Position numbers and translations under genes: made by a program. The notes beneath the pieces are model-generated. The model saw only the letters and a list, made by a program, of their open reading frames with translations. It made no database searches and was not told where the DNA came from. From Dialister sp. UBA7295 (GTDB lineage: Bacteria; Bacillota; Negativicutes; Veillonellales; Dialisteraceae), in contig DKQZ01000078.1 of assembly GCA_002471975.1 (NCBI GenBank), positions 1 to 6,756 on the forward strand: 6,756 nucleotides of DNA, given 5' to 3'. Of this stretch, positions 1 through 5,256 are shown one piece after another (within the stretch, counting starts at the first letter, position 1; each line of letters begins with the position of its first letter).

Positions 1-76
1 TTCGGAATGGGGGATTTTGCCTTTGGAGGACCGCTTGAAGCCTTTGAGGCATTCCGACTTGGACCGCTTTCGTGCT
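1..76. other. Left edge, no gene recognised
   Basis: No convincing coding region is seen. One plus-strand frame is open from the window edge to a TAA at 103-105, but it runs into the repeat that begins at about 77 and resembles no family I know. The stretch holds the 9-mer GGACCGCTT twice (28-36 and 61-69) and an 8-bp inverted pair, TCGGAATG at 2-9 and CATTCCGA at 50-57. It looks like further repeat-derived spacer. It could also be the tail of an element lying to the left of the window. Confidence 0.3.
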
Positions 77-319
77 GCGGGGATAGCTTTCCGCTATGGA
101 CTTAAGTGACAAGAGGCAAATCGCTGCTTACCGGTCGGGTCTTACGAGATTTTATCTCACAGGAAGTCCCTCTGCCTGGGCAAAGTCCCAATCAAAAAGG
201 TGCCGCATCAGCGGCACACCTTCCCGCACCCCGAACCCCGCGCCCCGAAATCTCGATAAAGACTCTTCCGGGGCATGCCGTGATGAGGTTAAAACCCGAA
301 TACCGTAATTGTCTCAGAC
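77..319 (-). repeat. R2 repeat, left copy (with hairpin and heptamer array)
   Basis: This stretch matches, in inverted orientation, the copy at 4271-4611. In order on the plus strand it has an outer arm (77-193, with the motifs GCGGGGAT, TTCCGCTATGG and CTTACCGGTCGGGTCTT). Next come an A-tract (194-198), a hairpin (199-217), a CACCTTCC linker and a heptamer array at 224-251 (CCGCACC, CCGAACC, CCGCGCC, CCGAAAT). An inner arm (252-319) ends at about CCGTAATTGTCTCAGAC. The inner arm also occurs at 2712-2780. Read on the minus strand, it forms the 3' flank of the transporter gene that ends at 340. The minus label is the orientation in which the hairpin is followed by a T-tract. Confidence 0.75.
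194..220 (-). terminator. Intrinsic terminator of the first NSS transporter gene
   Basis: Read on the minus strand, the stem GTGCCGC pairs with GCGGCAC (plus-strand 200-206 with 211-217) around a 4-nt loop, followed by TTTTT (198-194). It lies about 120 bases past the transporter stop codon and is correctly oriented for it. The hairpin is part of the R2 repeat, so the terminator was probably supplied by the repeat. Confidence 0.75.
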
Positions 320-339
320 CACAGTAACTACCCAATGAC

Positions 340-1695
340 TCAAATAAGCCCACGGATAATAATGACTGCAATTAAAACGGGCAGTACATATTTGAAATAA
401 GGAGCGAGATACTTCGGAATCTTCATGCCCTTTCCCGTATTGGTTTCTTCCAGATATTTCTCAAAGCCCCAGCCATACTTTGTGGTGCAGAAGAGGCAGA
501 AAATGAGGGAACCGATGGGGAGAACCAGATTGGAAACGATGAAATCTTCACTGTCCAGTACGCCCCGGGCTCCCAGGATATGGACATCGCTCCAGAGATT
601 GAATCCCAGGACACAGGGAATGGAGCCAAAGAAAACGAGGGGCAGCAGGATGAGGACTGTCTTTTTTCTGGACCAGTTGAAATCATCCATGCAGTTTCCG
701 ATCAAAGCTTCAAAAACGGCAGTAACCGTGGAGAAGGAAGCAAAGGTCATGAATACGAAGAAAAGAGCGCCCCAGAGCTGGCCCATGGGCATGTTGATGA
801 AGATATTCGGAAGGGTCACGAAAATGAGGGACGGACCTTCAGAGGGTTCCACGCCAAAGGCAAAGCAGGCTGGAAATATAATCATTCCTGCCAGAAGGGC
901 TACAAAGGTATCAAGGGCCGTAATGCGGACCGCTTCTCCGCCGAGGGTATGATCTTTCCCCATGTAGGACGCAAATATTTCCATAGACCCCTGACCTACG
1001 GAAAGGGTGAAGAAAGCCTGATTCATGGCTGCTGCGGCCACATTTCCAAGACCTGCTTCTACAGCTCTGTTCCAGTCGGGAAGAAGATAAAATTCGAGAC
1101 CTTTCTCTCCGCCGGGAAGGGTCATACTGTTCACTGCGAGGATCACAATCAATAACAGAAGGCCCAGCATCATGACTTTCGTCACTTTTTCAAGGCTCTT
1201 TGCCACGCCGCCGGCGCAGACCGCAAAGCCTACGAGTACATTGATCCCCATGAAAATGGTCAGTTCCAGCGGATTGGAAACCATATTTCCAAAGACTTTG
1301 GAAACCGCATCCGGCGAAAGACCATTGAAAGAGCCATTGATGAAACGCAGGAAATAATCCACCATCCACCCTGAAATGGTGGTGTAGTACACCATGAGGA
1401 TGAAACTGCCAATGAGGCATACCCAGCCATGAAGGTGCCATTTGGACCCCTTCGGCTCCAGGGCTTCAAAGCCGCGGAGCACGGACTTGTGAGAAGCCCG
1501 GCCCACAGCCAGTTCCATGGTGACTACAGGAATCCCCATAAGCAAAAGGAATGCCAGATAAAACAAAACAAAAACCGCGCCGCCATACTCACCGGTGATA
1601 TAGGGGAATTTCCACACATTCCCTATGCCAATGGCACAGCCTGCGCTGACAAGGATGAATCCCAGACGGGACCGGAAACTTTCTCTTTCTTCCAT
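340..1695 (-). CDS. Sodium-dependent amino-acid transporter, NSS (SLC6/SNF) family, intact copy
   Basis: This 451-residue inner-membrane protein should import an amino acid or related amine with Na+. The substrate cannot be read from sequence. The TM1 signature AGCAIGIGNVWKFPY (residues 18-32) carries the unwound Na+/substrate region: A21 and N26 match LeuT A22 and N27, and K29 sits where LeuT has R30. Y104 in TM3 matches LeuT Y108. FASFSTVTAVF (318-328) is the TM8 Na+-site segment. D384 in SEDF matches the LeuT outer-gate D404. By eye there are about 11 membrane segments and the protein ends right after TM11. This is the shorter bacterial NSS form (Tyt1 and MhsT type), not the 12-TM LeuT form. 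The TM7 region keeps an acidic residue (D262), as expected for chloride-independent bacterial members. The start is set by GGAGG (1708-1704), 8 bases upstream. The gene is monocistronic, with its own leader and terminator. Confidence 0.93.
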   Translation of the reverse strand: MEERESFRSRLGFILVSAGCAIGIGNVWKFPYITGEYGGAVFVLFYLAFLLLMGIPVVTMELAVGRASHKSVLRGFEALEPKGSKWHLHGWVCLIGSFILMVYYTTISGWMVDYFLRFINGSFNGLSPDAVSKVFGNMVSNPLELTIFMGINVLVGFAVCAGGVAKSLEKVTKVMMLGLLLLIVILAVNSMTLPGGEKGLEFYLLPDWNRAVEAGLGNVAAAAMNQAFFTLSVGQGSMEIFASYMGKDHTLGGEAVRITALDTFVALLAGMIIFPACFAFGVEPSEGPSLIFVTLPNIFINMPMGQLWGALFFVFMTFASFSTVTAVFEALIGNCMDDFNWSRKKTVLILLPLVFFGSIPCVLGFNLWSDVHILGARGVLDSEDFIVSNLVLPIGSLIFCLFCTTKYGWGFEKYLEETNTGKGMKIPKYLAPYFKYVLPVLIAVIIIRGLI

Positions 1696-1716
1696 TCTTC
1701 AATCCTCCATATAATG

Positions 1717-1809
1717 AAAAGAAGCAGGAGACACCCACGCCTGCTTCCGCGCTCCTTTTATTGTGCTTCCCATTTTCGCGCAAAAGGATGTCCCTCTCAT
1801 AAGGGACAT
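1717..1809 (-). promoter_or_regulatory. Structured 5' leader of the first transporter, with a terminator-like hairpin
   Basis: Three hairpins can be drawn in the minus-strand leader. The first has the 8-bp stem ATGTCCCT/AGGGACAT (1809-1788, loop of 6). The second pairs TCCTTTT with AAAAGGA (1788-1782 with 1759-1753). The third pairs GAAGCAGG with CCTGCTTC (1747-1740 with 1728-1721, loop of 11) and is followed directly by TTTT (1720-1717). The third looks like a terminator about 9 bases before the Shine-Dalgarno sequence, which suggests transcription attenuation or a cis-regulatory RNA. I see no T-box sequence and do not match it to a known riboswitch class. The T-run is short, so it might be only a weak pause site. 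Confidence 0.45.
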
Positions 1810-1822
1810 AGAGCCGTCAATT

Positions 1823-1828
1823 ATTATA
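1823..1828 (-). promoter_or_regulatory. Candidate -10 box for the first transporter gene
   Basis: The minus strand reads TATAAT exactly (plus-strand ATTATA). The -35 region is weak (an AT-rich TTTTAT-like hexamer about 17 bases upstream). Transcription would start near 1815 and give a leader of about 120 bases, which contains the hairpins listed separately. Confidence 0.45.
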
Positions 1829-1896
1829 CACTGTTCCATTTCATAATAAAAGTATGTCGGGTAATTAGTATAGCGATTTAAAAGCAGCTTGTGTAT

Positions 1897-1971
1897 CAGG
1901 GTGCGGGATACGGGAAAGGCGGCGCCCTGCGGGCGCAAGTTTTTAATCTGCCTTCGGCACTCAACCGGGGT
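1897..1971 (+). repeat. R3 repeat, first copy (degenerate heptamers plus hairpin)
   Basis: Three degenerate heptamers (CAGGGTG, CGGGATA, CGGGAAA at 1897-1917) lead into a GG linker and the hairpin GCGCCC/GGGCGC (1922-1927 with 1931-1936), then T5 at 1940-1944. The tail ends in CTCAACCGGGG. The hairpin and tail recur 154 bases downstream (2076-2129) with scattered substitutions, so the two are a direct repeat. The T-tract points along the plus strand, where no upstream gene needs a terminator. Confidence 0.65.
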
Positions 1972-1988
1972 GGCTTTGGCAGTACGGG

Positions 1989-2072
1989 AGGAATTGGGGA
2001 TTAGGAATTAGGGATTGGGGATTAGGAATTAGGGATTGGGGATTAGGGATTAGGGATTGGGGATTGGGGACA
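1989..2072 (+). repeat. Heptamer tandem array, 12 units, RGGRATT
   Basis: Twelve consecutive 7-base units occur without an indel. Eleven fit RGGRATT (AGGAATT, GGGGATT or AGGGATT) and the last is GGGGACA. A 21-base higher-order unit (GGGGATT, AGGAATT, AGGGATT) occurs twice in a row from 1996, which implies that blocks of units were duplicated. The G-runs make the plus strand G-quadruplex-prone. The array abuts the second R3 hairpin. Confidence 0.9.
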
Positions 2073-2130
2073 GTGGCGCCCTTGCGGGCGCAGAGTTTTG
2101 AATGTCGGCCTTTGGCTCTCAACCGGGGTT
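2073..2130 (+). repeat. R3 repeat, second copy (hairpin and tail)
   Basis: The hairpin GCGCCC/GGGCGC (2076-2081 with 2086-2091, loop TTGC) is followed by AGAGTTTT and a tail ending in CTCAACCGGGGTT. It is a direct repeat of 1921-1971, and the 84-bp heptamer array lies immediately upstream. Confidence 0.7.
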
Positions 2131-2156
2131 AATAGGGATTAGTTTCCATTCGTAAA

Positions 2157-2458
2157 GATTATCCAACATATTGATGAGTACCGGTAGTACACCCCTTCAC
2201 CCGCTTCGCGGGAGCTTCCCCTCAAGGGGACGCTTGTTAGGTTGTGCGCTCTGTGGTTAGCCTCATTAACTCCGATGTACAGCTTCCCGGACGAAACGAC
2301 ATCACAGTTATTCATGATTATCTCATACAAAATGCGGCGCCTTTTACTGATGCGCCGCACCTTCCCGATAGCCCCGAGAACCCCGATAACCCCGAGATTC
2401 CCGATTCAAAGGTTTTTATTCTTTTGGTTATCCTTTTCAAATCAGGACAATTTAGAGT
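2157..2458 (-). repeat. R1 repeat, complete 302-bp unit
   Basis: The boundary motif GATTATCCAACATATT starts at 2157 and recurs at 2459, giving a 302-base period. In plus-strand order the unit holds a CACCCCTTCACCC segment and two small hairpins (CCCGC/GCGGG at 2200-2212; AGCxTCCCCT/AGGGGAxGCT at 2213-2234). Then come GAGGCTAA in reverse, ACATCACAGTTATTCATGAT, the hairpin TGCGGCGC/GCGCCGCA (2333-2340 with 2352-2359), and five 9-base units at 2364-2408. An AT-rich arm (2409-2458) closes it. Most of it matches 6563-6756 in inverted orientation almost perfectly, including all five 9-mers. Minus is the orientation in which the T-run follows the hairpin. Confidence 0.85.
2364..2408 (-). repeat. Nine-base tandem array, 5 units
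   Basis: The plus-strand units are CCCGATAGC, CCCGAGAAC, CCCGATAAC, CCCGAGATT and CCCGATTCA. The fixed part is CCCGA and the last positions vary. The reverse complement is identical, unit for unit, to the array at 6596-6640. Confidence 0.9.
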
Positions 2459-2650
2459 GATTATCCAACATATTGCCTGGTACCGATAGCACACCCCTTC
2501 ACCCGCTTCTCGGGAGCTTTCCCTCAAGAGGGCCTGGCGGGATAGTGACGCTGACGATTTGCGTCATTAGCCATTACCTATTACCCATTAACCCCAATGT
2601 ACATTTCCACGGACGAAATGACATCACAGTTATTCATGATTTACCCATAT
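2459..2650 (-). repeat. R1 repeat, partial second unit
   Basis: This begins with the same GATTATCCAACATATT and CACCCCTTCACCCGCTT segments as the unit at 2157. It then carries a different middle (2531-2594) with its own hairpin and heptamer array. It resumes the R1 sequence (CCAATGTACA, ACATCACAGTTATTCATGAT) up to the A-tract at about 2650. Past that hairpin the R1 sequence stops and R2 sequence takes over. Confidence 0.7.
2546..2594. repeat. Hairpin plus small heptamer array inside the R1 unit
   Basis: The stem TGACGC/GCGTCA (2546-2551 with 2561-2566, 9-base loop) is followed directly by four heptamers: TTAGCCA, TTACCTA, TTACCCA and TTAACCC (2567-2594). It replaces the middle segment seen in the other R1 units. 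No T-tract is present, so this one is not a terminator. Confidence 0.65.
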
Positions 2651-2682
2651 AAAAAAGGCGGCGCTTTTTCATGTGCGCCGCC
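2651..2682 (-). terminator. Intrinsic terminator downstream of the second NSS gene
   Basis: Read on the minus strand, GGCGGCGC pairs with GCGCCGCC (2682-2675 with 2664-2657) and is followed by at least six T (2656-2651). It lies about 130 bases past the stop codon at 2813. It is the strongest hairpin of this series. Confidence 0.8.
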
Positions 2683-2780
2683 ACCTTCACGAACCACGAA
2701 TCACGAACCACGAAACTTCGAGATAGACTATACCGAGGCATGTCGTGATGAGGCTAATCCACGAAAACCGTAACTGACTC
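2651..2780 (-). repeat. R2-type core and inner arm, fused to an R1 arm
   Basis: After the hairpin come a CACCTTC linker, four heptamers (CACGAAC, CACGAAT, CACGAAC, CACGAAA at 2688-2715) and an R2 inner arm (GAGATAGACTATACCGAGG, GTCGTGATGAGGCTAA, CCGTAACTGAC). The matching R2 arms are at 252-319 and 4271-4338. The other side of the hairpin (2580-2650) is R1 sequence, so this element is a chimera joined at the core. Confidence 0.75.
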
Positions 2781-2812
2781 CGAACAATCCTATCGAAAGA
2801 GTCACAAACAAA

Positions 2813-4168
2813 TCACATCAGTCCCCTGATGAGAATAACGAGGATCAGGATTGGCAGAATGAACTGGAAATAGGGTTTGATCCAGAGGGGCATTTTGAGG
2901 CCGCTGCCTTTATTGACTTCCGCCACATATTTGTCAAAACCCCAGCCGTATTTCGTCACGCAGAAAAGGAGATAAATGAGGGCCCCGCCGGGAAGGAGGA
3001 TATTGGAAACAAGGAAATCCTCACTGTCCAGGACGTCTCTTGCCCCGATGAAATGCATGCCGGAGAGTACATTGTAACCCAGTACGCAGGGGATGGAGAA
3101 GAAGAATACGATAAGAAGGTTGATAATGACCGATTTCTTACGGCTCCAGCCCAGATTATCCATGGCGCAGGCAATCAGGTTTTCAAAGACCGCTGTGACC
3201 GTGGAGAAAGAGGCAAAAGTCATGAAGACGAAGAAAAGGGTGCCCCAGATCCGCCCGCCGGTCATATCCACGAAAATTTTCGGAAGGGTAATGAAAATGA
3301 GGGATGGTCCCTAGTCGGGATGCACATTGTAGGCAAAGCAGGTCGGGAAAATGATGAGGCCCGAAAGAAGAGCCACAAAGGTATCAAGGGCCGTAATGCG
3401 GACCGCTTCTCCGGTCAGTGTAAAATCATCGGCCATGTAGGAACCGAATATTTCCAGAGCCGCAATGCCGAGGGACAAAGTGAAGAAAGCCTGGTTCATG
3501 GCTGCCGAAGCCACATTTCCAAGACCTGCTTCCACGGCGCGGTTCCAGTCCGGGAGAAGGTAAAATGCAAGCCCCGGTCCGCCGCCATCCAGGGATACGC
3601 TGTGAATGGCAAGAACCACAATCAGGATCAGGAGGCAGGACATCATCCATTTCGTGATCCGTTCCACCCCGTTATGAAGGCCGAGTCCGCAGACCGCAAA
3701 GCCGCCGAATACGGTAATCGCCATGAAAATCCCCATTTCCAGAGGATTTCCCAGCATGGCGCCAAAGACCTTCGGGATCGCATCCTGACCGATCCCCGCA
3801 AAAGTGCCGTTCAGGAATTTCCAGAAATAAGCCAGCATCCATCCCGAGACAGTGGTGTAATACATCATGAGGAGATAGCAGCCCAGGATACAGAACCAGC
3901 CATGAATATGCCATTTCGAACCCGCCGGTTCCAGGGCCTTGTAGCCCAGGACTGCCGATTTCCGGGATGCCCGGCCCACGGCCAGCTCCATGGTCATGAC
4001 CGGAATTCCCATAAGGAGCAGAAAGGCCAGATAAAAGAGAACGAAAACCGCCCCGCCATATTCACCGGTAATGTAGGGGAATTTCCACACATTCCCGATG
4101 CCGATGGCGCAGCCCGCGCTCACCAGCAAAAATCCCAGCCGGGATTTGAAACTGTCACGATTGTTCAT
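2813..4168 (-). pseudogene. Second NSS-family sodium-dependent transporter, interrupted by an amber codon
   Basis: This is a close paralogue of the gene at 340-1695. From the ATG at 4168 to the TGA at 2813 the frame spans 451 sense positions, exactly the same number. The TM1 signature AGCAIGIGNVWKFPY, the TM6 region NQAFFTLSLG, FASFSTVTAVF and the closing RGLM are all kept. Codon 286 is TAG (3313-3311), where the intact paralogue has Glu (GAA) in PSEGPSL. One base change from GAG or CAG would explain it. The 165 codons after the stop are otherwise undamaged, with no frameshift. A protein stopping at residue 285 would lose about the last four membrane segments and could not work. This is either a very recent pseudogene, a strain variant, a sequencing error, or a gene rescued by an amber suppressor. 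Confidence 0.85.
3311..3313 (-). other. In-frame TAG, codon 286 of the second transporter
   Basis: The minus strand reads CCC GAC TAG GGA CCA TCC, against CCC TCT GAA GGT CCG TCC in the intact paralogue. The alignment is gap-free on both sides, so this is a substitution and not an indel. Confidence 0.95.
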
Positions 4169-4174
4169 GAATAA

Positions 4175-4180
4175 CCCTCC
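4175..4180 (-). promoter_or_regulatory. Ribosome binding site deciding the start at 4168
   Basis: GGAGGG on the minus strand lies 6 bases before the ATG at 4168. It favours that start over the in-frame ATG at 4183, which has no such site and would place this GGAGGG inside the coding region. The 4168 start also gives the same length as the intact paralogue. Confidence 0.85.
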
Positions 4181-4200
4181 CATAGAAATAATGTATTTAT

Positions 4201-4206
4201 TTTATA
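4201..4206 (-). promoter_or_regulatory. Candidate -10 box for the second transporter gene
   Basis: The minus strand reads TATAAA in a very AT-rich stretch (4180-4225). No good -35 is seen at 16-18 bases. The leader would be only about 25 bases long, and no hairpin like that of the first transporter is present. Confidence 0.3.
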
Positions 4207-4338
4207 CTTATTCTAACGATTTTTCCAGTAGAAATATGGGTTAGTGAAACATAGAGCGGGCAATGGAGTGAGTCAGCTGCGATTTTCGGGTTTTAGCCTC
4301 ACCACGACGTGCCTCGAAAGAGTCTATCTCGAGATTTC

Positions 4339-4392
4339 GGGGTGCGGGGTGCGGGGTGCGGGAAGGTGTGCCGCTGATGCGGCACCTTTTTT
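4339..4392 (+). repeat. Core module: GGGGTGC x3, hairpin, T6
   Basis: Three perfect GGGGTGC heptamers (4339-4359) are followed by GGGAAGGT, the stem GTGCCGC/GCGGCAC (4368-4374 with 4379-4385) and T6 (4387-4392). It would work as a plus-strand terminator, but no plus-strand gene lies upstream in the window. Confidence 0.8.
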
Positions 4393-4430
4393 ATGGGGAC
4401 TTTGCACAGGCGGAGGGGGGGAAGAAAAGA

Positions 4431-4494
4431 CGGATTGCGGATTTGGGATTTCGGATTGCAGGAAGGTGGCGCTGCCATGGCAACGCGATTTTTT
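4431..4494 (+). repeat. Core module: CGGATTG-type x4, hairpin, T6
   Basis: Four heptamers (CGGATTG, CGGATTT, GGGATTT, CGGATTG at 4431-4458) are followed by CAGGAAGGTG. The hairpin is GCG-TGCC/GGCA-CGC (4469-4476 with 4479-4486, one C/A mismatch), then T6 (4489-4494). Both the array and the stem differ from the neighbouring module at 4339, while the flanking 3' sequence is the same. Confidence 0.75.
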
Positions 4495-4699
4495 ATGGGG
4501 ACTTTGCACAGGCGGAGGGACTTTCAGTGAGACAAAATCTCGCAAGACCCGAATGGTAAGGAAAGAATTGCCTCCAGCCATTCAAGCCCATAGCGGAAGG
4601 CCAATCCCCGCTATACCCGACCGGTAAGCATCGGATTGTCTCTGTCCACACAAGTCTATAACGGATGGTAAATCTCGCAAGACCTGAAAAGCAGGCCTA

Positions 4700-4729
4700 T
4701 TTACAATCACTGCCTCGAAATGTCATAAT
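4700..4729 (+). promoter_or_regulatory. Candidate promoter of the rluA-family operon
   Basis: TTTACA (4700-4705) and CATAAT (4724-4729) each match the sigma-A consensus at five of six positions, with an 18-base spacer. Transcription would start near 4736, leaving only about 14 bases before the ATG at 4750. The untranslated leader would be little more than the Shine-Dalgarno sequence. Confidence 0.45.
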
Positions 4730-4749
4730 AGAAAAAAGGAGGCGCTCCC

Positions 4750-4986
4750 ATGAATGATGAAATCCCGAAGAAGTCCCTTCTCGTCCAAATCGATGAGGGA
4801 GATGACGGTTACCGGATCCGGGCCAATGAAGGCCTTGCGGCCCTGAAGCCTGTGCTGACGGCCATCGTATGCCGCATGTATGGCATCCCGGAAAATCATT
4901 TCGAAGATGCCGCCGCCTTTCTGAAAATCCTTGGCCAGTCCTACAGGGAAGAGGAACTGACGGGAAATCCCCGGCAGATTCACTGA
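4750..4986 (+). CDS. Hypothetical protein, 78 residues
   Basis: I do not recognise this protein. The start is well supported by AAGGAGG (4736-4742), 7 bases before ATG. It is acidic in its first half (QIDEGDDGYRIRANEG at 13-28), followed by a likely amphipathic helix (about 29-45, ALKPVLTAIVCRMYG). A second helix (about 49-68, HFEDAAAFLKILGQSY) comes next. There is no signal peptide or membrane segment, so it is probably cytoplasmic. It is the first gene of a tight operon with the 80-residue protein and the pseudouridine synthase. A 48-residue stretch from its DGY aligns without gaps to the next protein from DGH at about six identical positions, so the two may share a fold. That is weak evidence. 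Confidence 0.7.
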   Translation: MNDEIPKKSLLVQIDEGDDGYRIRANEGLAALKPVLTAIVCRMYGIPENHFEDAAAFLKILGQSYREEELTGNPRQIH

Positions 4987-4992
4987 TCCCGG

Positions 4993-4998
4993 AAGGAG
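4993..4998 (+). promoter_or_regulatory. Ribosome binding site deciding a TTG start
   Basis: AAGGAG lies 6 bases before the TTG at 5005. There is no ATG or GTG in that frame near the site, so TTG is the only start that uses it. Confidence 0.75.
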
Positions 4999-5004
4999 AT
5001 CAAT

Positions 5005-5247
5005 TTGAGAAATAAAAAAAATGCCCCGGTCACCGTCACGGCCCACCGGGATGGACATATTTCCATAGCTCTTGATAAAAACCGCTGTTCCTATGTGGTG
5101 GCTTCCCTGTCCCAGGCCCTCTGCGGGTCTTTTGATGTGGCCGGAGAACATGAAAATGAAGTTTTCCGGGTCATCAGCAGCCTGGCCGTACGAAACATCA
5201 CAGGAAGTTTCCCGACGGAATCCCATCAGGAAAAGACCATTCATTGA
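5005..5247 (+). CDS. Hypothetical protein, 80 residues, TTG start
   Basis: I do not recognise this protein. It begins 18 bases after the preceding stop, at a TTG with its own ribosome binding site. The N-terminus is basic (RNKKN), followed by likely beta strands (about 8-24, PVTVTAHRDGHISIALD). A helix (about 29-42, SYVVASLSQALCG) and another (about 51-65, ENEVFRVISSLAV) follow. The C-terminus is short and polar. No signal peptide or metal-binding cluster is seen. Its TGA overlaps the GAGG ribosome binding site of the pseudouridine synthase gene, so their translation is probably coupled. The layout (strands, then two helices) resembles that of the 78-residue neighbour. Confidence 0.7.
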   Translation: MRNKKNAPVTVTAHRDGHISIALDKNRCSYVVASLSQALCGSFDVAGEHENEVFRVISSLAVRNITGSFPTESHQEKTIH

Positions 5248-5256
5248 GGGAAGACT

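Larger units (their letters stand above)
4271..4684 (+). repeat. R2 repeat, right copy, inverted and internally duplicated
   Basis: This is an inverted counterpart of 77-319, longer because of two internal duplications. The core module (array, GGAAGGTG, hairpin, T6, then ATGGGGACTTTGCACAGG) occurs twice with a period of 102 bases (T-tracts at 4387 and 4489). The outer arm is also duplicated: AAATCTCGCAAGACC occurs at 4535-4549 and 4670-4684. No coding sequence is supported here. The short open frames are by-products of the repeats. Confidence 0.75.

Noticed and set aside
96..327. Overlapping 70- and 73-codon frames at the left end
   Set aside because: They lie inside the R2 repeat, have no ribosome binding sites, and translate the hairpin and heptamer array.
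1699..1773. 24-codon leader peptide with a Trp codon before the first transporter
   Set aside because: It has no Shine-Dalgarno sequence, holds a single Trp codon, and is open by chance over a short length. It is kept only as a remark in the leader finding.
1989..2072. CRISPR array
   Set aside because: The units are 7 bases long with no spacers, and no cas gene is present.
3311..3313. Programmed recoding (pyrrolysine or selenocysteine)
   Set aside because: Selenocysteine uses UGA. No pyrrolysine machinery is visible, and the transporter family has a Glu here in the intact paralogue. A plain nonsense change is simpler.
3053..4174. 373-codon open frame on the plus strand
   Set aside because: It lies wholly antisense to the second NSS transporter, which has clear family motifs. 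Its translation is rich in charged residues and His and resembles no family. A similar shadow occurs opposite the first transporter (580-1155).
4244..4627. 127-codon frame in the right R2 copy
   Set aside because: It consists of duplicated repeat sequence (the GDFAQAEG or FLWGLCTGGG stretches repeat with the 102-base module) and has no ribosome binding site.
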